This document shows, in pieces, positions 58,201-64,000 of a DNA stretch of 64,000 bases. This DNA is from Halicephalobus mephisto (lineage: Eukaryota; Nematoda; Chromadorea; Rhabditida; Panagrolaimidae), in the NCBI GenBank assembly GCA_009193035.1, contig SWDT01000483.1, positions 62,001-126,000 on the forward strand, written 5' to 3'. How positions within the stretch are numbered: the first letter of the stretch is position 1; every line of letters starts with the position of its first letter. Both the position numbers and the translations under genes were made by a program. The notes under the pieces are model-generated. The model was not told the DNA's origin, did not search any database, and was given only the letters and a program-made list of their open reading frames with translations.

Positions 58201-60896
58201 TTTAATTTTTTAAATATCCATTTTTAATTTTATTAGTTTTTGATTTTTTAAATGGTTTTAAATATATTTTTATTTAAGTGATGCTTATTTTTTGATTTTT
58301 TTTAAAATATTTATTTTTAAAATTTTAAAACATTTTTTTATTTTTAAAATTTTTTATTTTTATTTTTAAAATTTTTAGATTGTTAATTCTTTCGAAATGA
58401 CCGGTGATGTTCCTCATTCGATTGCTGCTGGACCTGACAATTACCTGCTCATTGGATTTTCGAACGGGATTATCCGCGGAATCCATACAGAAACCTTCGA
58501 AGTTATGCATTTAGTTGGAAAACCACATTTTTTGTACCATGATGTATCTACTGCATCCGATTATCCGGATTTTTACCAAAGTGTTGCTGAAGGTAGTACT
58601 GTAGGATTACCGTTTCCGGATGTACGATCGATTATTTATTATCAAAAATCAAACATGTTGACAGTACTGTACAGCGACAGATCGATTTATCAATGGTCGT
58701 TGTCGAAGGATTTTCGGCAAAGTTTGATCCATGGTTTTAGAAATCACGTTGGACCAATTATGGATTTGGAAATGATACCAGTGGATTTTCCATGGCTATC
58801 TGGAGGAACATTTGTGACTTCTGGAGTCGATGCTACAATTAGATTTTGGAATTTTGAAAAAGAAAATTCAAAAAATCATGTTTTAAAATCAAATATTTTA
58901 TCTTCAGAATTAAAAAAAATTTTATTCATAACAAACGACGTTAAATTGTTCAAAGATAATTGTGACAATAATGGTGGGATGATATTTAATGACGGATTGG
59001 ATTCGACGACAGGTGCCAAATGTTTGAAATTAAAATACAATGGTACACAATTAGCAGCAGGATTTAAAGACGGAAATTTGGGTATATTTGACATAACTAC
59101 ATTAGAATTTAAAAAAATAGCATGGATTGAAGCTCATGATGGAGAAATTTTGTGTATTGAATACTCTGATCCTAGGAATTATAATTCTGTATGTATTTTG
59201 GCCACAGGCGGACGTGATAGACTTATACATTTGTTCGATGGAGATAACTACAACCATATTCAATCTGTTGAAGACCATTCGAGCAGTGTTAATTCCGTAA
59301 AATTCATCCCGAATCCGGTCGGATTTGAGATGTTCACTTGTGGAACGGACAAGTTGGTCGTTATCCGGAGATTGACGGTATTTGAAAACGGAAATTTTTC
59401 TTTAGAAAGAAGAAATCAGTTTAATTCCCCTTCCGGATTGAATTACTTAACCACAGGTCCGGATGATACATTACTATTTGCGTGTCAAGATAGGCAAATT
59501 CGAACTTTTACTGTTAATGGAAAAATTATAAAACAAATTAAAGGAACATTATGTGAAGAAGGAACTTTGACGAAATTGGCATTAGATCCCTCTGGAACTT
59601 ATGCAGCTACAGTATGCTCAGATAGATATGTGTACCTCATTGATGTAGCAACGGGAGAATGCGCGGCTGTACTCAACGGACAATCGGATTCCGTCACGGC
59701 TATCGCGTTTACACCTGACTGCAGGTGGGTCGTTTTTCATATTAGAATTTTAGAAATATTTACTATAATTTTTAAAAATTTAATAAACATCTTTGAAGAC
59801 ATTATTAGAATTTTAGCAATATTTACTGTAATTTTAAAAATTAAAATCTTTGAAGACATTATTAGAATTTTAGAAATATTTACTATACTTTTAAAAATTT
59901 AATAAACATCTTTGAAGATATTATTTAGAATTTTAGCAATATTTACTGTAATTTTAAAAATTAAAATCTTTGAAGACATTATTAGAATTTTAGAAATATT
60001 TACTATACTTTTAAAAATTTAATAAACATCTTTGAAGATATTATTTAGAATTTTAGAAATATTTACTGTAATTTTAAAAATTTAATTGAAATTTTCGAAG
60101 ATATTATTTAGAATTTTAGAAATATTTATTATAATTTTAAAAATTAAATTAAAATTATTGAGGATAATTATTGTAATTTTAGAAATATTTTACTATACTT
60201 TTAAAAATTTAATAAATATCTTTGAAGATATTATTTAGAATTTTCAAAATTACAAAATTGCAAAATTTTAAAAATTGCAAAACTTTCGAAATTACAAAAT
60301 TTTTAAAACTAATAATTTCGGAATTATGAACTATACTGTAACGGTGTATAGATGAAGCGGAATTTTGAAAGATGTCAAAAATTTTATTTCGGAAGATTTT
60401 TGACATTTTTGATCTAGCAACCTTGAATTATATTTTGTGAGATTTCTCAAATGTCTTTTTTACGAAAAAGTTCAAAAAATAAAGATATTGATGTTGCTGA
60501 AAATTTAAAAAATAAAAAATTTAGAAAGTAAAATTTTATTAATTAAAAAGTTAAAAATTTTATTGAATTTTATTAAATTTCGTTGATTAAATAGTTTTTA
60601 AAATTTTATTAATTAAAAATATTTTAAAACAATTTTGTTAATTAAAAAGTTTTTTAATTTTATCGAATTTTATTAATTAAAAAGTTTAAAATTTTATTTA
60701 ATTTTATTAATTAAAAATATTTTTAGACAATTTTGTTAATTAAAAAGTTTTTTAATTTTATTTAATTTTATTAATTAAAAATTTTTAGAAGACTTGTTGT
60801 GGTGTCTTACAGCGGCTGTGTATTTGTGTGGAGATTATCGAATATGTTGACGAAAAAAATGATTGCTAAGCTCGGAAAAGCAGAATCGGCAGAAAG
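49288..60896 (+). CDS. WDR62/MAPKBP1-family WD-repeat scaffold (5' exons partly alternative, 3' end beyond the window)
   Basis: The core exons are 57150-57806, 58379-59724 and 60789-60896, joined in frame. They encode tandem WD repeats: KLERVLGCTACPS, LAFSNNGKYLATGEFGSDPM, VRIWEIP, VTVGVRHVKFWFLGES, then VTSGVDATIRFWNFE, LATGGRDRLIHLFD, DHSSSVNSVKFI, LACQDRQIRTF-type sequence, SCSD-type DRYVYLIDVATGECA and SYSGCVFVWRLS. Order and wording match the two N-terminal beta-propellers of WDR62/MAPKBP1, JNK-pathway scaffolds that act at centrosomes and spindle poles in animals. The C-terminal coiled coil and JNK-docking parts must lie past the donor at 60897, because nothing coding was found to 64000. 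The 5' coding exon is probably 49288-49551: 88 basic, Ser-rich residues, ATG flush with TTTTCAG, phase-0 donor. Other phase-0 candidates are 52584-52688, 53274-53366 and 54877-54888. Which are used is unknown. Confidence 0.85.
49552..51600. repeat. AT-rich intron with tandem repeats
   Basis: 49560-50100 has repeated ATTTTTAATATAAAAAATGA and TTTTAATACGAAAAATG units. 50620-50900 has AAAATTTCATAAAAAGTA units of about 40-50 bp. 50100-50600 is less AT-rich but has no exon I can support. A 26-codon frame at about 51491 lacks splice sites. Confidence 0.6.
51610..51940. repeat. 45-51-bp intronic minisatellite, open in two frames
   Basis: Four good copies and one or two decayed ones of a unit containing CTATCTGCCGGAATGCTGCG followed by CGCAAAGTGCGGATTTTACT. 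Copies are 51 or 45 bp long, all multiples of three. One frame gives repeated SAGMLRAKCGFYF, and another gives repeated YLPECCAQSADF. The first frame stays open to 52026. No donor, acceptor or start context supports it as an exon. Confidence 0.75.
52689..57149. repeat. AT-rich intronic repeats between 5' exons and the WD core
   Basis: 52860-53160: TTTTTAAATTTTTATTTTT-type units. 53430-53720: AAAATATAGAAAATAGGAA. 53990-54400: units of TTTTTTATATGAAAATTTTA. 54900-55500 and 55740-56090: long A/T runs. 56480-57110: units with AAGTAAAAATATTTAAAAAA. A less AT-rich island at 54430-54760 contains an 11-bp perfect hairpin (54694-54723). Confidence 0.6.
57807..58378. repeat. intronic TTTAAATACC-type repeat
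   Basis: More than ten copies of a ~25-35-bp unit such as TTTTTAAATACCTTTTTAAA followed by TATATTTTTGAT fill this intron of the WD-repeat gene. Confidence 0.75.
59725..60240. repeat. ~60-bp intronic tandem repeat
   Basis: Units with TTAGAATTTTAGAAATATTT, ACTGTAATTTTAAAAATT and CATCTTTGAAGA(C/T)ATTATT repeat about seven times directly after the donor at 59724. The AT-rich remainder runs to the acceptor at 60788. Confidence 0.8.
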
Positions 60897-61439
60897 GTCA
60901 GTTTTTTTGATTTTTTAAAATTTATTATTTTTAAATAAATTAGAGTGAAAATTTCAAAATTAGTTAAATTTTAGTTTTTTAAAATTTACTTTTTAAAAAA
61001 TAAATTAAAATAAAAATTTAAAAAAATTTCGAAATTAGTTAAATTTTGTTTAATTTTTTAAAATTTATTATTTTTAAATAAATTAAAATAAAAATTTTAG
61101 AAAATTTCGAAATCAGTTTTATTTTTTAATTTTTAAAATTTTTTTAAAAATAAATTAAAATAAAAATTTAAAAAAATTTCGAAATCAGTTTTATTTTTTA
61201 ATTTTTAAAAATTTTTAAAAAATAAATTAAAATAAAAATTTTAAAAAATCAAAAAATATTTTCTTAAAAATTTCGAAATTAGTTTGAATCGAAGGAGATG
61301 AAATATCCCTGAGGCCAATTGTTGTCTAGCCATATTTGCGTCTGATTTTTTTTATTAATTTTTGGATTATTGATTCTGGAAAAGCGGAAATAAGCGTGCA
61401 AGAAAGGTCTATAAAAAGTTTATGTTTTTATTAGAATTA

Positions 61440-62460
61440 TCAGCTGTATGATATTTGCCCCTCATCGATAGTTGCTCATCATCAAAAATTTTTTTCCATC
61501 GATAGTTTTTTCTCATTGTTAATTTTTATTTTTCAATAATTCCTTCTCATTGGTAATTTTTTTTCTTCAATAATTTTTTTCTATCGATAGTTTTTTCTCA
61601 TTGGTAATTTTTATTTTTCAATAATTTTTTCTCATTGGTAATTTTTTTTCTTCAATAATTTTTTTCTATCGATAGTTTTTTCTCATTGGTAATTTTTATT
61701 TTTCAATAATTTTTTCTCATTGATAATTTTTATTTTTCAATAATTCCTTCTCATTGGTAATTTTTATTTTTTAATAATTTTTTTCTATCGATAGTTTTTT
61801 CTCATTGTTAATTTTTATTTTTCAATAATTTTTTCTCATTGATAGTTTCTCTTCAATAATTCCTTCTCATCGATAATTTTTTCTGATCAATAATTCCTTG
61901 TCATCGATAGTTTCTTCTCATTGGTAATTTTTTTCTTTAATAATTTTTTCTCATTGTTAATTTTTTTTCTTTAATAATTTCTTTTCTTTAATAATTTCTT
62001 TCCATCGATAGTTTATTCTCATTGGTAATTTCTTTTTTTCAATAATTTTTTCTCATTGGTAATTTTTTTTCTTTAATAATTTCTTTGATAATTTATTCTC
62101 ATTGGTAATTTTTATTTTTCAATAATTCCTTCTCATCAGTAGTTTCTTTTCTTTGATAGTTTCTCTTCAATAATTCCTTGTCATCGATAATTTTTCTTCA
62201 ATAAATTCTTTTCTTCGATAATTTCTTTTCTTCAATAATTCCTTCTCATCAATAATTTCTTTTCTTCGATAGTTATCACTTACTGAAAGTTACTTCTCAT
62301 CAACAGTTGTTCTCCAGTAACAGTTATTTCTTGTTAAAACTTATTTTTCACTCAAAATTGCTCCCCATTGGCAGTTATCCCTCACCGGAAGTTACTCCTT
62401 ATCGATAGTCATCCCTCCATCGATAGTTGCTCCCATCCTATTTCGTAAGATTTATTCCAT
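61440..62460. repeat. ~40-bp short-unit satellite, about 1 kb
   Basis: About twenty-five copies built from CATTGGTAATTTTTATTTTT, CAATAATTTTTTCT and the palindromic CATCGATAG/CTATCGATAG. It lies in what is probably an intron of the WD-repeat gene. Confidence 0.8.
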
Positions 62461-62529
62461 TTATTTTGTTTTTATATTAATTTTTTTATAATCTAATTAA
62501 TTTAATATTTTATTTAAATATGAAAAAGT

Positions 62530-62930
62530 TTCAAAATCGGTGAGAATTAAAAAGAAAAAAAAGGGGAGAGTAAATGTCGCTGGGGAGGTGTACGAGATTT
62601 TTTTCCTCTTTTTTTGCAAGATTTATTTCGTTTTTATATTGATTTTTTGTAGCTAAATTAATATCTTATTTAAATAAGAAAAAATTTTGAAATCAATAAA
62701 AATTTAAAAAATAGGGAGTAAATGCCGCTGGGGAGGTGTACGAGACTTTTTTCCTCTTTTTTGCAAGATTTATTTCGTTTTTATATTCATTTTTTCATAA
62801 TTTAATTAATTTCATATTTTATTTAAATAAGAAAAAATTTCAAAATCAATAAAAAATTAAAAAAGAAATAGGGAGTAAATGCCGCTGGGGACAACTGTCG
62901 TATAACCTTTAATAGGTGTGAGATGTTTAA
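62530..62930. repeat. ~150-bp tandem repeat, three copies
   Basis: GAGTAAATG(T/C)CGCTGGGGA landmarks near 62571, 62719 and 62877. The first two units share GGTGTACGAGA and TTTTTTGCAAGATTTATTTC. Confidence 0.8.
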
Positions 62931-62939
62931 CGAACCCGA

Positions 62940-64000
62940 AAAGCTGTAAAAGTTGTAAATTCCTTTTCGCAGATTTGATTGACGATTTTTCTCTTTTCAT
63001 CAATTGTCTGATCTAAGAACATTTTTCGGTTCAGTGGATTTGGATTATTTATTATATTTTATAAAAAAAATTTTCAGAATTTTTAGTTTTTTAAAAATAA
63101 ATTTTATTTTTGTTTTTTTTTGAAAATTTTAAGTTTTTAAAATTTTTTAAATGATTTTTAAAATTCTACAGTAATATAATTTTAGATTTTTTAAAAACCT
63201 TTAAAATTTTATTTTTTTAATTTTATGGAATTACAATTTTAGACTCTTTTAAAAACTCTAAAAAATATGAAATTACAATTTTAGACTTTTCTAAATACTC
63301 TAGAAATTTTACAAAATTGTAATTTTTAATTTTTTTTAAAAAACTTTTAAAATTTTATTTTTTTAATTTTACGAAATTGTAATTTTAGACTTTTTTAAAA
63401 ACTCTAATAATTCCAAATTTTACGAAATTGTAATTTTTAATTTTTCTAAAAACCTTTAAAATTTTATTTTTTTAATTTTACGAAATTGTAATTTTTAATT
63501 TTTCTAAAACCTTTAAAATTTTATTTTTTATTTTTATGAAATTGTAATTTTTAATTTTTTTAAAAATCCCAAAAATTTGTCTCAAGATTATTTCGTAACA
63601 ATCTTTACTTTTATGACAGTATGATTTTTATGACTTTTTTTATTTGATTTATATAAAATTTTAAGAAAAAAATAGTTTTGAAAAATTTAACTGATTTAAT
63701 CTGTCCCAATTTTGAGGAGGTGAACAACTACCTCTTTTCCGTTTTTTTTTGATTCTGATTTGTATCTTTTTTTTTTTCGGAAATCTGACAGTTTTCTGTT
63801 TTTGACTGGCCTTGACGACGTGGCCGATTTATCTGGCCATTGTTTATCTGGTCTGGACAACATATCTGTCAATTTTTTTGACCAATGAAATTTCTAAATT
63901 TAAAAGATTTCTAATTTTAAGAAATTTTTTAATTTAAGATTTTGAAATTTAAACATTTTTTTAAATTTAAAAAAAAATTTAATTTTCTAAAGAATTTCAA
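62940..64000. other. AT-rich tail of the window, no exon seen
   Basis: 63080-63580 contains ~60-bp degenerate repeats (ACGAAATTGTAATTTTTAAT). A slightly less AT-rich stretch at 63700-63890 has no open frame with splice sites. Presumably still intron of the WD-repeat gene. Confidence 0.5.

Noticed and set aside
1..64000. CRISPR arrays, bacterial operons or horizontally acquired bacterial genes
   Set aside because: Tandem repeats here lack unique spacers of regular size. All recognised genes contain spliceosomal introns and belong to animal families.

Overview
The window is very AT-rich, gene-poor eukaryotic DNA. It most resembles a free-living or parasitic nematode, but I cannot name the species. 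The evidence is: very short introns (39-44 nt, GTAAG...TTTNCAG) beside introns swollen with repeats; a consensus splice acceptor 0-8 nt upstream of almost every start codon, as expected for spliced-leader trans-splicing; a U4 snRNA close to the nematode form; a KIN-16-like receptor kinase; a nematode-type Ly6 protein; an RTE-like LINE and a mariner element.

Layout. 1-11.3 kb holds repeats only: seven copies of a short inverted-terminal-repeat element, a deleted RTE-like LINE (minus strand, about 3.85-5.16 kb), a 184-bp duplication and a pogo-like MITE triplication. From 11.3 to 27.5 kb lie a GPI-anchored Ly6-like gene (+, 11665-12663), an extended-SDR/dihydroflavonol-reductase-like gene (-, 14205-16595), a gene for a long Ser-rich protein with an ordered N-terminus (-, 20347-22579), cytosolic glutaminyl-tRNA synthetase (+, 23749-26668) and, convergent with it, a very acidic predicted GPI-anchored protein (-, 26742-27427).

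From 27.5 to 36 kb there are repeats, a satellite array with a 15-N assembly gap, U4 snRNA (+, 31806-31945), a four-helix LAPTM-like membrane protein (-, 33226-33728) and a weaker small membrane gene (-, 34571-34954). A nine-exon receptor tyrosine kinase of 838 residues fills 36603-43313 (-). From 43.5 to 49 kb lie an unidentified less AT-rich insert, a dead mariner lodged in a satellite array, pyrimidine-rich DNA and a 64-codon small gene. From 49.3 kb to beyond the right edge runs a WDR62/MAPKBP1-family gene (+) with several possible 5' exons.

The genes are not an operon and share no pathway. The distinctive feature is the repeat landscape. Many unrelated low-copy tandem arrays have monomers of about 150-184 bp. 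A separate 92-bp satellite appears to derive from the spacer between tandem copies of the short inverted-repeat element. Exon joins were worked out by hand from splice consensus, reading frame and family knowledge; no transcript evidence was available.
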